DNA of 64,000 nucleotides from DTLC01 sp964555645 (GTDB lineage Bacteria; Verrucomicrobiota; Verrucomicrobiia; Limisphaerales; DTLC01): the NCBI GenBank assembly GCA_964555645.1, contig CAZKTA010000011.1, forward strand, positions 32,610 through 96,609, given 5' to 3'. This document shows positions 49,850 through 59,094 of the stretch, one piece after another (within the stretch, counting starts at the first letter, position 1; every line of letters starts with the position of its first letter). The translations under genes were made by a program, and so were the position numbers. The notes under the pieces were generated by a model that worked only from the letters and a program-made list of their open reading frames with translations, was not told the DNA's origin and did no database searches.

Positions 49850-50836
49850 ATGAAGACGACTTTTTGGATCGGGTTGTGGCTTGTGTGTTTGGGCAGCCTT
49901 TTTGTGATGCCAAACCCAGCTACTGGGCAAGGCACCTCCGTCGCTTTGCAACCAGGCCCGGCAACTGTCGCTGCCGAAAACGTCAATGTGCGCGGGCAAC
50001 CCACCATACGCAGCGAGGTGATCACACGCCTGAACCGTGGTGATGTAGTTGTTGTGCTTGAGAAAATCGCCCTTACCAAACCTGCTGCAGGCGAACCGGC
50101 TGAATGGGCTAAAATTGCATTTCCGACAAATGCGCATGTCTGGGTGCACGCACAGTTCATTGACCCCACAAACAAGACCGTATTAGCACGCAAGTTGAAC
50201 ATGCGGGCCGGCCCGGGCGAAAACTACAGTGTGGTGGGCGTATTGGAACAGGGCGACGCTGTTTACGAAGTGTTGACCAAGGACAACTGGATGCAAATTG
50301 TGCCTCCGCCGAATGCGTATGCGTTTGTTGCAGCGCGTTACCTACACCAACAACCAGCAGCGCAGCTTGCCGGAGTTAAACCTGCTGAGCCAGCTGTAGC
50401 CGGGGCGCCAAAAGAAAAATTGCCAGAAACCGTCCCTGCTGAACCTGGACCTGCGCCGGTGATTGAAACGCTAACACCGCAACCTGAAATTGCTACTGCA
50501 CCAACTGAACCGACCATCGAACCGGCTAAAACACCGACACCAGCAGTTGAACCGGTTACAATCACACCACCAGCCGAGGAACAACCACCACCAAAACGCA
50601 TCGTTCAACGCGAAGGAATCGTCAGGTACTCACTCAGCATTCAAGCGCCCACACCGTTTTGTCTCGTAAGCCCTGACACAGGCGAAATCATCAATTACCT
50701 GTACACAACAGCTACAAACCTGAACCTGCGCAGGTACAGGAACCTGCGAATAATCGTCTCGGGCGAAGAAGGGATTGACAAACGCTGGACAAACACGCCC
50801 GTGCTAACGATCCACCGCATTTACGTTGTCGAGTGA
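49850..50836 (+). CDS. Secreted bacterial SH3-domain protein
   Basis: 328 residues with an N-terminal signal peptide (FWIGLWLVCLGSLFVMPNPATG), two SH3b-like modules (NVNVRGQPTIRSEVITRLNRG and LNMRAGPGENYSVVGVLEQGD), a long Pro/Thr/Glu-rich linker (residues about 170-260), and a C-terminal domain of unknown type. Probably a cell-envelope protein binding peptidoglycan. Its stop overlaps the folD start (TGATG). Confidence 0.82.
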   Translation: MKTTFWIGLWLVCLGSLFVMPNPATGQGTSVALQPGPATVAAENVNVRGQPTIRSEVITRLNRGDVVVVLEKIALTKPAAGEPAEWAKIAFPTNAHVWVHAQFIDPTNKTVLARKLNMRAGPGENYSVVGVLEQGDAVYEVLTKDNWMQIVPPPNAYAFVAARYLHQQPAAQLAGVKPAEPAVAGAPKEKLPETVPAEPGPAPVIETLTPQPEIATAPTEPTIEPAKTPTPAVEPVTITPPAEEQPPPKRIVQREGIVRYSLSIQAPTPFCLVSPDTGEIINYLYTTATNLNLRRYRNLRIIVSGEEGIDKRWTNTPVLTIHRIYVVE

Positions 50837-51726
50837 TGCAGCCGACCAACCTCATTGACGGTCGGGCCATTGCAGCGCAGATTCAGGCTGAACTGGCGCA
50901 GCGCATCGTACAGCTTAAGCAGCGCGGCATCCAACCCGGCCTTGCGTTTGTGCGCGTCGGAGAAGACCCCGCATCGAAGGTTTACGTCGGGCGCAAAGAA
51001 AAGGTTAGCGCCGAACTCGGTATCTATTCCGAGACACACGTTTTGCCAGAGGCAACCGCCGAAGCCGACTTGCTCGAACTGCTTGCAAGACTCAATGCTG
51101 ACAAGCGGTTGCACGGCATTCTGGTACAGGCGCCGTTGCCCCCTCACATTCGGCCCGCAGTGATTTATTCGAGTGTACTGCCCGAAAAAGACGTTGACGG
51201 ATTTCATCCGGTGAACCTCGGCAAGCTGATGTTGGGCGACCCGGCCGGGTTCGAGCCATGCACGCCGGCCGGCATACGCGAGCTGTTGATCCGCTCCGGT
51301 GTTAAGACAAACGGCGCAGATGTAGTTGTGCTGGGTCGGGGCAACATAGTTGGTAAACCACTTGCCGTTATGCTTGCTCAAAAAGCGCCTGGGGCAAATG
51401 CAACCGTTACAATTTGTCACTCAGCCACGCACGACTTGAAGGCGCACTGTTTGCGGGCAGACATTTTGGTTGCGGCAATTGGCGTGCCGCAGTTTGTCAA
51501 GGCCGACATGGTCAAGCCTGGCGCGGTTGTGATTGACGTAGGTGTAAATCGCGTAGCCGACCCGACCAGCCCGTCCGGGACAAAGCTGGTCGGCGACGTT
51601 GACTTTGCGGCTGTGCAACCTATTGCAGGCAAAATCACGCCTAACCCGGGTGGGGTCGGCCCAATGACAATCGCAATGCTCATGCGTAATACTGTGCGTG
51701 CGGCGGAGAGCTTAGCAGCACGTTGA
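50836..51726 (+). CDS. folD: Methylenetetrahydrofolate dehydrogenase / cyclohydrolase
   Basis: Interconverts methylene-, methenyl- and 10-formyl-tetrahydrofolate. The 296-residue protein shows LAFVRVGEDPASKVYVGRKEK (catalytic Lys), HGILVQAPLPPHI, EKDVDGFHPVNLGKL, VVLGRGNIVGKPLAVML (NADP loop) and ITPNPGGVGPMTIAMLM. Length matches. The start ATG at 50836 overlaps the upstream stop. Supplies formyl-THF for purine synthesis (purL and purF lie downstream). Confidence 0.97.
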   Translation: MQPTNLIDGRAIAAQIQAELAQRIVQLKQRGIQPGLAFVRVGEDPASKVYVGRKEKVSAELGIYSETHVLPEATAEADLLELLARLNADKRLHGILVQAPLPPHIRPAVIYSSVLPEKDVDGFHPVNLGKLMLGDPAGFEPCTPAGIRELLIRSGVKTNGADVVVLGRGNIVGKPLAVMLAQKAPGANATVTICHSATHDLKAHCLRADILVAAIGVPQFVKADMVKPGAVVIDVGVNRVADPTSPSGTKLVGDVDFAAVQPIAGKITPNPGGVGPMTIAMLMRNTVRAAESLAAR

Positions 51727-51823
51727 GTCGGTGACCAAAGTATGAACTCAGATATGTCGTGCGCGCTCGGCTGCGGTTGGATTTGGCGCCGCCACGGGCT
51801 GGTTACATTTTGCTGCTTTACTG

Positions 51824-51887
51824 CTCTGGCCTTTCGACCGTTTAACAGTTCGACGGTTTAACAATTCAACAACCTAACCATTCGGCA
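51824..51887. repeat. Imperfect 16-nt tandem repeats
   Basis: Consecutive 16-nt units: GTTTAACAGTTCGACG (51840), GTTTAACAATTCAACA (51856) and ACCTAACCATTCGGCA (51872), with a weaker fourth copy at 51824 (CTCTGGCCTTTCGACC). They end five bases before the ATG of the next gene, covering its leader. Confidence 0.5.
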
Positions 51888-51891
51888 ACTA

Positions 51892-52338
51892 ATGAATGCA
51901 AAGCGAATTTTGCCCGATTTGCAATGCTCGCTATTGTGCGAGGAGGTCCGCCAGGAAATAAACGGCAACTTCATCATTGTTGGTGTGCTCAGCTCGATCC
52001 GCGTACCGCAACTGCCGGTTACAGCCTACAGACTCACAGTGTTCAACCGCTGGAGTTCGGGTCTGGGCCAGTTCATCGAGGCGGTCAGGTTGATTGCGCC
52101 TGACCAACAAACCGTGCTACGCAGGAGCGAGCTACGGTTTAGCTTGGAAGAAGCCTTTCTATGCGCAAGCAACGTGACTGTGTTCCCGCAGGTCGAGTTT
52201 AAGGCACCGGGCAGCTACTACATCGAGGTGTTGGTGGATGAAGTGCTAAAATTGCGGTATCCTGTGCCCGTGGTTGTCGTGCCGCGGCCCGAACAACCCA
52301 AGCCAACTACCGAGCCACAAAAACCTCAGCAGGGTTAA
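51892..52338 (+). CDS. Small conserved protein, DUF6941-like
   Basis: 148 residues: CSLLCEEVRQEINGNFIIVGVLSSIRVP near the N-terminus, then FNRWSSGLGQF and a strand-rich FPQVEFKAPGSYYIEVLVDEV, ending in a Pro/Lys/Gln tail. This matches the pattern of a small uncharacterised beta-sandwich family (DUF6941 in my memory). Function unknown. Preceded by a 16-nt repeat leader. Confidence 0.65.
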   Translation: MNAKRILPDLQCSLLCEEVRQEINGNFIIVGVLSSIRVPQLPVTAYRLTVFNRWSSGLGQFIEAVRLIAPDQQTVLRRSELRFSLEEAFLCASNVTVFPQVEFKAPGSYYIEVLVDEVLKLRYPVPVVVVPRPEQPKPTTEPQKPQQG

Positions 52339-52422
52339 ACACAATTGTGTGGGGGATGTAAGTTTTCCTGAAAGGCCGTGCCCGATTCAACTTGTGCTAA
52401 CTCACGAGGCACAAATCGGGTT

Positions 52423-53529
52423 TTACCGGTTTCGGACAAATATCTTACCGGGCAGTTGTTTAACGATGCGCTTCATTTCAAGGCTAAGCAACGCAACGCT
52501 CACAGTCGAGCTGGGCAAACCGCTGCGTCGGATCACGTCTTCAATGCTGAGTTCATCCTCACCAAGCGCATCGTAAACTTTCTGCTCGGTTTCAGATAAT
52601 TCAATTGCAGGTAAAACACCAGGCTCAGCCGGTGAACACGGCCAGGTGCTTGTCGGGAACAGATACTCGAACTCGCTCAAGATGTCTTCGGCACTTTCGC
52701 ATAGCTTGGCGCCTTTCTTGATAAGGTCGTGACACCCCTTGCTGCGGGGTGAATCTATTCTGCCCGGCACGGCGAATACCTGCCGCCCGTACTCGGTTGC
52801 GAAATTGGCTGTGATAAGTGCACCGCTGCGCAGTCCGGCTTCAACCACAACCGTGCCGAGTGTCATTCCTGCTACAATCCGGTTGCGAATGGCGAACGAC
52901 TGTTTGTCCGGGGTTCGATTAAACGGGAACTGCGTGATCAGCGCGCCATTGGCCGTGATACGCTCAAACAAATCCTTGTTTTCAGGTGGTACCACAATGT
53001 TGATGCCGGTCCCAAGCACAGCAATTGTGCGGCCTTTGGCAGCAAGTGCGCCCTGGTGTGCAGCGGTGTCAATACCGCGTGCGCCGCCGCTGACAACCGT
53101 CACCCCCAAGTAAGCGAGTTGGTATGCGAGCTTGCGCGCGCTCTCAATGCCGTAGTGCGTTGCTTCGCGTGTGCCGACAATAGCAATTGAGTTCTTGTCC
53201 AGCGTGCTTAGCGTGCCTTTGACGTAAAGCACAATCGGCGGGTCGTAAATCTGACGCAGCAGTCCGGGGTACTCGGCGTCTGCCTGTGTAATGATTTGGC
53301 AACCGAACTCAGCAACCCGACGCAGCTCTGCAGCGAGGTCAATTGACTTTTCCCAGTTCGCAATTGCGTCTGCAGTTTCTTCGCCGATGCCGTGCACTTG
53401 CAGCAGTTGATGTTTGCTGGCGCGCAACACTGCAGATGCATCGCCAAAGCGTTCGAGCAGTTGGCGTACCCTGATCGGGCCGACATGCTCGATCATGTTC
53501 AACGCAACTAGTGCTTCGCGATTGTCCAC
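52423..53529 (-). CDS. dprA: DNA-processing protein DprA
   Basis: Loads RecA on incoming single-stranded DNA in natural transformation. The 368-residue protein has an N-terminal helix-hairpin-helix (LLQVHGIGEETADAI), the Rossmann-like DprA core with IAIVGTREATHYGIESARKLA, VVSGGARGIDTAAHQGAL, AVLGTGINIVVPPEN and GALITQFPFNRTPDKQSF, and a C-terminal winged helix (LSIEDVIRRSGLPSSTVSVALL). Full length. No other competence gene nearby. Confidence 0.95.
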   Translation of the reverse strand: MDNREALVALNMIEHVGPIRVRQLLERFGDASAVLRASKHQLLQVHGIGEETADAIANWEKSIDLAAELRRVAEFGCQIITQADAEYPGLLRQIYDPPIVLYVKGTLSTLDKNSIAIVGTREATHYGIESARKLAYQLAYLGVTVVSGGARGIDTAAHQGALAAKGRTIAVLGTGINIVVPPENKDLFERITANGALITQFPFNRTPDKQSFAIRNRIVAGMTLGTVVVEAGLRSGALITANFATEYGRQVFAVPGRIDSPRSKGCHDLIKKGAKLCESAEDILSEFEYLFPTSTWPCSPAEPGVLPAIELSETEQKVYDALGEDELSIEDVIRRSGLPSSTVSVALLSLEMKRIVKQLPGKIFVRNR

Positions 53530-53620
53530 GGCACGGTTAATCTTAAGAGTTTGCGCCTTTGAACATAAATTGTTTGTTGTGTTGGTGACGCAGCAAACTC
53601 AGGTGCCGGTGTTGTCCCAC

Positions 53621-55435
53621 CTAGCCGATCACGATCAGGTGCATTGACTCGGGCAAGTTTGCCGCCACACGCGCAACTACATTGCCCTTGAGCAGATTTA
53701 CCAACGCAGCGCGTTTGCTGCCGCCAAGCACAACCGTGTCGACACCGAACGTTGCCGCAATGTCAATGATTGTGTCAGCGGGTGAGTCGCTTACACCGTA
53801 GAGCGGCTGAATTTTCAGATTGCCCGCCTCGGCAAGCACGCGTGTGAACAGCTCGCGTGCGACCGGGTCCTGGCGCCAGTCTGAGCTTAGGTCGGCTTGC
53901 ACTGCGACTTCGCGAATGTAAAGCACCAGCAATTGTGCACCGCGCACACGCGCTTCCTCGAGTGCAAACTGCAGTGCCGGTGTCCAGCCGCGCGCGGCAA
54001 CCAGGATTTTCTCGCCCAAAAACCGCGGCTGTGCCCCCGTCGGCGCACTTGCTACTGGGGGAGCTACAGCTCCGGCAGGCGCAGCCATCGCAGGAGCAAG
54101 TCGCGCGCGGCGGCGTGTGTATTCGCGCACCGCCAGACCGACCGAAAGCACAATCGTCACAAACAACAACGCACCCGGTTTACTCCACGCAATCGTAATC
54201 CAGATCACAGCAAGCAGTGCGGCTGTGGCTTTCATCACCACTCGTTCGCGTTTTAACAGTGGCAGACCCTTGGCAAATGCGCATGAGCCGATGTCCAGCA
54301 CAATTGCACCCACAACACCAATTGCATACAGATGCGCCAGTGCCTCAACCGAGTCACCTATGTCCAGTACGATTACAGGCAGAATTGTGGCAGCGATAAG
54401 TGCCACCCAAGGCACACCGAACCTGTTGAGCTGCGTGAATGTGTCCGGCAGTTCACCGTCGCGCGCCATCACGTACAACAACGCGACCATGCCGCTTATG
54501 GCGGTGTTCACAGCCGAAAGCAACAATAGCCCAAACACCGCGCCAATGATCTTGCCGAACCACGGGCCAATAAATACCTCGCCCATGTAGCGGAGCATGT
54601 CTTCCTTGTGATTGGATAGTTCTTCAGCCGGCAACGGCAGGCACATCGCCAGCACACCCAACAGTGCTGTGGCAAGCACAACTTCAATCATCACAGCGCC
54701 AACTGCACGGCGTGAAGTTATCCGCACAGACGGCTTATCCGGAGTCGAGCCCGGATCGAGTTTCATCACACCTGTGTGGCTGGCTGCAGCTTCAACTCCA
54801 GACAACGCCAGGATCATGCACACAAACGCCTCCCAGTTACGCAAAAAACCGCCTCGCGGTGGTTCAGGATGGAACTCAGGTAGGTGCGATATCCCAGCCA
54901 CAATCAACGCAATGACCGACAGCACAACGGGCGCAGCTAGCCAGATTGCGATGCTGCCGGTGTGTTTCGGGCCGAAAAAATTCAATGCTCCAATGACAAA
55001 AATGGCAATTATAGCCCATTTTTTCGCCTGGTAATGATCGAACCCGAAGTAGAAGAATGCGTCCAAACAACTCAGTGAAGCAGTGACAATGTAATCAGCC
55101 AGCAGGAGTAATCCGCCTATAACCGCAAGGCGCCGCGAATGCATACCTGCTGCTGTGTACACGCCGCCGCCGGTTGCAAAACACCGGCAAACCCAGATGT
55201 AGTTGATGCCGACTATGGCCGTCACCAACGATACAGCCAGCAGATGCGGCAACGCAGTGTAACCGACAAAGAAAAGCGCTAGCCCAATGACATACGCTTT
55301 GCTTGTGCCCCAGTCGCCATACAGCAGAGCTGCAGCGCGTAACCAGCCCACGTTACGCGGTCTGCCAACCGTGCCGATTGAAGGCCCGGCCTCAGGTGGC
55401 AATGTGCTACTCAGCGGTTCAATGGGCTTTTCCAT
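53621..55435 (-). CDS. APC-family amino-acid permease fused to a universal-stress domain
   Basis: 604 residues. Residues about 25-450 form an APC superfamily transporter of about 12 helices (GDWGTSKAYVIGLALFFVG, TGGGVYTAAGMHSRRLAV, LSGVEAAASHTG). The C-terminal 140 residues form a universal-stress-protein domain (KILVAARGWTPALQFALEEA, VVLGGSKRAALVNLLKGN, VARVAANLP). The fusion probably gives nucleotide-sensing regulation of transport. Start ATG at 55435. Substrate unknown. Confidence 0.87.
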   Translation of the reverse strand: MEKPIEPLSSTLPPEAGPSIGTVGRPRNVGWLRAAALLYGDWGTSKAYVIGLALFFVGYTALPHLLAVSLVTAIVGINYIWVCRCFATGGGVYTAAGMHSRRLAVIGGLLLLADYIVTASLSCLDAFFYFGFDHYQAKKWAIIAIFVIGALNFFGPKHTGSIAIWLAAPVVLSVIALIVAGISHLPEFHPEPPRGGFLRNWEAFVCMILALSGVEAAASHTGVMKLDPGSTPDKPSVRITSRRAVGAVMIEVVLATALLGVLAMCLPLPAEELSNHKEDMLRYMGEVFIGPWFGKIIGAVFGLLLLSAVNTAISGMVALLYVMARDGELPDTFTQLNRFGVPWVALIAATILPVIVLDIGDSVEALAHLYAIGVVGAIVLDIGSCAFAKGLPLLKRERVVMKATAALLAVIWITIAWSKPGALLFVTIVLSVGLAVREYTRRRARLAPAMAAPAGAVAPPVASAPTGAQPRFLGEKILVAARGWTPALQFALEEARVRGAQLLVLYIREVAVQADLSSDWRQDPVARELFTRVLAEAGNLKIQPLYGVSDSPADTIIDIAATFGVDTVVLGGSKRAALVNLLKGNVVARVAANLPESMHLIVIG

Positions 55436-55579
55436 ATGTGGGCAGGAAAATGCACACAACAGAAGTGCCCGGCAGTGCCGGGGACACTACAACTCCGATG
55501 CTGCGAATAAAATCTGCAGCACAGTGAGTGTCCTGCGCAGTGGCAGTGGTGCACTGGCAGATAGATACTGTTTGAGCGA

Positions 55580-57049
55580 TCAAAGCAGTCTGATTTGTTC
55601 GCGTTCCCTGGCCAATACTTCGCCTAGTGTCTCGACTCTAGCGCGTTGTCGTTCGATTATCATCTTGTCCAGCGCAACATCAAATGGCACCGGGTAATTG
55701 CCGTCGTAGCATGCCATGCAAAAAGCCTCTTTTGACAAGCCGGTTGCCTTGACCATGCCGTCTTGTGAAAGGTAATGGAGTGAATCAGCGTTAAGGTACT
55801 GTCTGATTTGTTCGATCGTACAGTTTGCTGCCATTAACTTGCTGCGGTCGGGAAAGTCTATGCCGTACACACACGGGTTCATGTGCGGCGGACAACTGAC
55901 CATCATGTGAACTTCTTTGGCGCCGGCTTCTTTGAGGTTGTTGATACGCGCGCGACTTGTCGTGCCCCGGACAATTGAATCGTCTATCACAACCACGCGT
56001 TTGCCGCGCACCACCTCGGCTATCAGATTGAGCTTCATACGCACATCAAAATCGCGGATCAACTGTGATGGTTGCAGGAAACTGCGCCCGACATAGTGAT
56101 TTCGCACAAAGGCCATCTCAAACGGAATACCGCTTTCGAGTGCGTAACCAAGCGCAGCACAGTTACCGCTGTCTGGCACAGGCACAACTATGTCAGCCTC
56201 TACCGGGTGCTCACGCGCAAGCTGTCGCCCAAGCTCAACTCGCACCTTGTACACGTTGCGGCCCATGATCGTGCTGTCCGGCCGCGCAAAGTAGATAAAC
56301 TCGAATATGCAAAAGGCACGGCGATTGTGCTCGGGAAAAGCTTGCAGAGTTGTGATGCCTTTTTCGTCAATGAGCACGATTTCACCCGGCTCAACATCCC
56401 GCACGAACTTCGCGCCGATCAAATCAAACACACAGGTTTCACTGGCCAGTATCCAAGCATCGTCTTTTTTGGCCAACGACAGCGGCCTGAACCCGTACGG
56501 GTCACGTACACCGACCACTTCTTTTTCGGTCATTATGACCAGCGAATAAGCGCCTTCGAGACACCGAATCGTGCGGACAACATTGTTTTCCTCGCCTGCT
56601 ATGGTTGGCTGTGCCAGCAGCGTAAGTATGATTTCGCTGTCTGTGGTCGTTTGAAAAATCAAGCCGCGTTCCTCAAGGCTGTCACGAAGCAAAGCCGCGT
56701 TTGTGAGGTTGCCATTGTGCGCAACTGCAATCTGGCCGCGTCGGCAATCAACCGTTAACGGCTGTGCATTCCGTATATGGGTTGAGCCCATCGTTGAATA
56801 CCGGGTGTGCCCAATTGCCATTGTACCAGGCAATTCATCCAGAATCTTTTGATTAAACACCTGCGCAACAAGCCCCATGCCGTGGTACTTGTAAAACCTG
56901 CCTTGGTGACAGCTCACGATACCTGCGCTCTCCTGACCACGATGTTGCAGTGCGTAAAGACAGTAAAAGCACAACTCCGCCGCACGCGGGTGGCCGTACA
57001 CACCCACCACACCGCAGTAATGTTTAGGATAAAACTCGCGCTCAGTCAT
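55580..57049 (-). CDS. purF: Amidophosphoribosyltransferase
   Basis: First committed step of purine synthesis (PRPP plus glutamine to phosphoribosylamine). The 489-residue protein has an 11-residue propeptide before the N-terminal nucleophile Cys (HYCGVVGVYGH), RGQESAGI, IGHTRYSTMG, and the PRPP motif RVVVIDDSIVRGTTSRARI. C-terminal cysteines (SCPPHMNPCVYG, CMACYDG) fit the iron-sulphur-type PurF of B. subtilis. I chose the ATG at 57049. Confidence 0.96.
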   Translation of the reverse strand: MTEREFYPKHYCGVVGVYGHPRAAELCFYCLYALQHRGQESAGIVSCHQGRFYKYHGMGLVAQVFNQKILDELPGTMAIGHTRYSTMGSTHIRNAQPLTVDCRRGQIAVAHNGNLTNAALLRDSLEERGLIFQTTTDSEIILTLLAQPTIAGEENNVVRTIRCLEGAYSLVIMTEKEVVGVRDPYGFRPLSLAKKDDAWILASETCVFDLIGAKFVRDVEPGEIVLIDEKGITTLQAFPEHNRRAFCIFEFIYFARPDSTIMGRNVYKVRVELGRQLAREHPVEADIVVPVPDSGNCAALGYALESGIPFEMAFVRNHYVGRSFLQPSQLIRDFDVRMKLNLIAEVVRGKRVVVIDDSIVRGTTSRARINNLKEAGAKEVHMMVSCPPHMNPCVYGIDFPDRSKLMAANCTIEQIRQYLNADSLHYLSQDGMVKATGLSKEAFCMACYDGNYPVPFDVALDKMIIERQRARVETLGEVLAREREQIRLL

Positions 57050-57229
57050 TGCACAGACCAAATCCAACAAGTCTCTTTGCTCTGGCGCAAGCGATAAATT
57101 TAGTGTGCTTCCGCAAACAGTAGCCTTGTCCCAGCCAAAAATACGGTAGGATCGGCGGTTTTCTTGGGTACATGTTTAACAGCGCGCTGCTTTGCTGCGA
57201 TGGCAGGCGCACCGAAAAAATGCGAATAT

Positions 57230-57243
57230 TTGACCTAAGTCAA
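57230..57243 (+). promoter_or_regulatory. FNR/DNR-type operator upstream of hcp
   Basis: TTGAC-CTAA-GTCAA, a perfect 5-4-5 palindrome matching the FNR/DNR consensus TTGAY-N4-RTCAA. Its centre is about 30 nt upstream of a weak -10-like TAAGTT (57265), as in class II activation, and 108 nt before the hcp ATG. Confidence 0.65.
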
Positions 57244-57344
57244 AGTCCACCGGCGCAAAGTTGTTAAGTTACGCGCCTATGAACGCGCTTGCTGCACAAA
57301 CCGCAAGCACGAACGAGAAATAACAGTAAACCGTTGATTAAGCC

Positions 57345-58997
57345 ATGTTTTGTTTTCAGTGTGAACAGACGGCCAAAAGCAAAGCCTGCACGGTCATTGG
57401 CACCTGCGGCAAGGATGAACAAACCGCAAGCTTGCAGGACCTCCTCGTCCACGCTGTCAAGGGCATCGCGCAGTGCAACCACCGCCTGCATAAACTCGGC
57501 ATAAACAACCGCGCAATTGACAGGTTCATTATTGAGGCGCTTTTTGCAACAGTCACAAATGTGAATTTCGACCCTCAGGCTATCGAGCGACTCATCCGCA
57601 AGGCAGCAGATGTGCGAGACCAAGCGCGTGCGATTTACGAATCCGTCGCGCGAAAAGCTGGGCTCGCGCCGGAACAATTGCGCGGGCCAGCAACTTGGAA
57701 GCCTGCACCTGGGCTTGACGGTTTACTCGGGCAGGGCCGGGCTGTCTCGATTCTAAAGAGACTTGATGAATATGGACCTGATGCAACCGGGTTGCAGGAG
57801 CTATTGCTTTACGGGCTCAAGGGTACCGCAGCTTACGCAGACCATGCAGCAATCCTTAACGCTGAATCGGACGAAATTTATGGCTTCTTCAGCGAGGCGC
57901 TAACTTACCTTGCCGAAACGCAGCCAACTGCAGAGAAACTGTTTGCTCTCTGCCTCAGATGCGGCGAGGTCAATCTCAAGACGATGGAACTGCTCGACCG
58001 CGCCCACACCAGCGCCTACGGACATCCGGTCCCAACCCCGGTACGAATCGAGCCCGTCAAAGGCAAAGCAATTCTGGTCTCTGGCCACGATCTCAAAGAC
58101 CTCGAGGAGTTGCTCAAGCAAACCGCCGGCAAGGGCATCAACATCTACACCCACGGCGAGATGTTGCCCGCCCACGGCTATCCGGGCTTGAAGAAATACC
58201 TGCATCTTGTCGGCAACTACGGCGGAGCGTGGCAGGACCAAAAAGACGAATTCGCTACGTTCCCAGGTGCAATACTCATGACAACTAACTGCCTACAGGA
58301 ACCACAACCTAGCTACAAAGACCGAATCTTCACAAGCGGCCTAGTCGGTTGGCCCGGCGTGCGGCACATCACCAACCGCGATTTTTTGCCCGTCATCGAG
58401 GCTGCGCTGGCCGCGCCCGGCTTTGCCATGGACGGTCCGAACAAGACAATTCTCGTCGGCTTCGGTCACAATGCCGTGCTGGGCGCGGCGGACAAGATCA
58501 TCGAAGCGGTCAAGTCCGGCGCAATCAAACACTTCTTCCTAGTGGGCGGCTGCGACGGCGCGAAGGTGGGCCGCGATTACTACACCGAGTTCGCCGAGTC
58601 CGTGCCCAAGGACTGCGTCATCCTCACGTTGGCGTGCGGCAAATACCGGTTTAACAAACTGAATTTTGGGACCATCGGTGGCATTCCGCGCCTGCTGGAT
58701 GTCGGCCAGTGCAACGACGCCTATTCAGCCATTCAGATCGCGGTCGCGCTCTCCAAAGCGTTCAACTGCGGCGTCAACGACCTGCCGCTGTCACTGGTGC
58801 TCTCGTGGTATGAACAGAAAGCGGTGGCAATTTTGTTGACGCTGCTGCATTTGGGCATTCGCAACATCCGGCTTGGGCCGAGCCTGCCGGCGTTTGTGAC
58901 GCCGGCCGTGCTCAAGATACTCAACGAAAAGTTCAACCTTACGCCGATCACAACCGTTGAGAAAGACCTTCAGGAAATACTGGGATTGGCGGCGTGA
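57345..58997 (+). CDS. hcp: Hydroxylamine reductase / hybrid-cluster protein
   Basis: Iron-sulphur protein linked to nitric oxide and hydroxylamine detoxification in low oxygen. The 550-residue product starts MFCFQCEQTAKSKACTVIGTC, with the CxxC-x8-C-x5-C cluster motif, and has the hybrid-cluster ligands in YTHGEMLPAHGYPGL, TTNCLQEP, LVGGCDGAK, LTLACGKYRF and VGQCNDAYSA. Full length. An FNR/DNR-type palindrome lies upstream, and a Crp/Fnr regulator is encoded 1.5 kb downstream. Base composition of the 3' half is more GC-rich than the neighbours. Confidence 0.95.
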   Translation: MFCFQCEQTAKSKACTVIGTCGKDEQTASLQDLLVHAVKGIAQCNHRLHKLGINNRAIDRFIIEALFATVTNVNFDPQAIERLIRKAADVRDQARAIYESVARKAGLAPEQLRGPATWKPAPGLDGLLGQGRAVSILKRLDEYGPDATGLQELLLYGLKGTAAYADHAAILNAESDEIYGFFSEALTYLAETQPTAEKLFALCLRCGEVNLKTMELLDRAHTSAYGHPVPTPVRIEPVKGKAILVSGHDLKDLEELLKQTAGKGINIYTHGEMLPAHGYPGLKKYLHLVGNYGGAWQDQKDEFATFPGAILMTTNCLQEPQPSYKDRIFTSGLVGWPGVRHITNRDFLPVIEAALAAPGFAMDGPNKTILVGFGHNAVLGAADKIIEAVKSGAIKHFFLVGGCDGAKVGRDYYTEFAESVPKDCVILTLACGKYRFNKLNFGTIGGIPRLLDVGQCNDAYSAIQIAVALSKAFNCGVNDLPLSLVLSWYEQKAVAILLTLLHLGIRNIRLGPSLPAFVTPAVLKILNEKFNLTPITTVEKDLQEILGLAA

Positions 58998-59094
58998 ACA
59001 TGGATCAGAAATGGTGAATCCGAAAGACCAAGTGAGGCGACAGCGCCCAACGCGCTGTGCGCGATGCGGACACAGTCGCAGTGGCGCAGTTGCG

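Noticed and set aside
55465..55487. Terminator after purF
   Set aside because: A CCCGGC/GCCGGG hairpin is present but no T run follows on the minus strand, and it lies beyond the APC start region.
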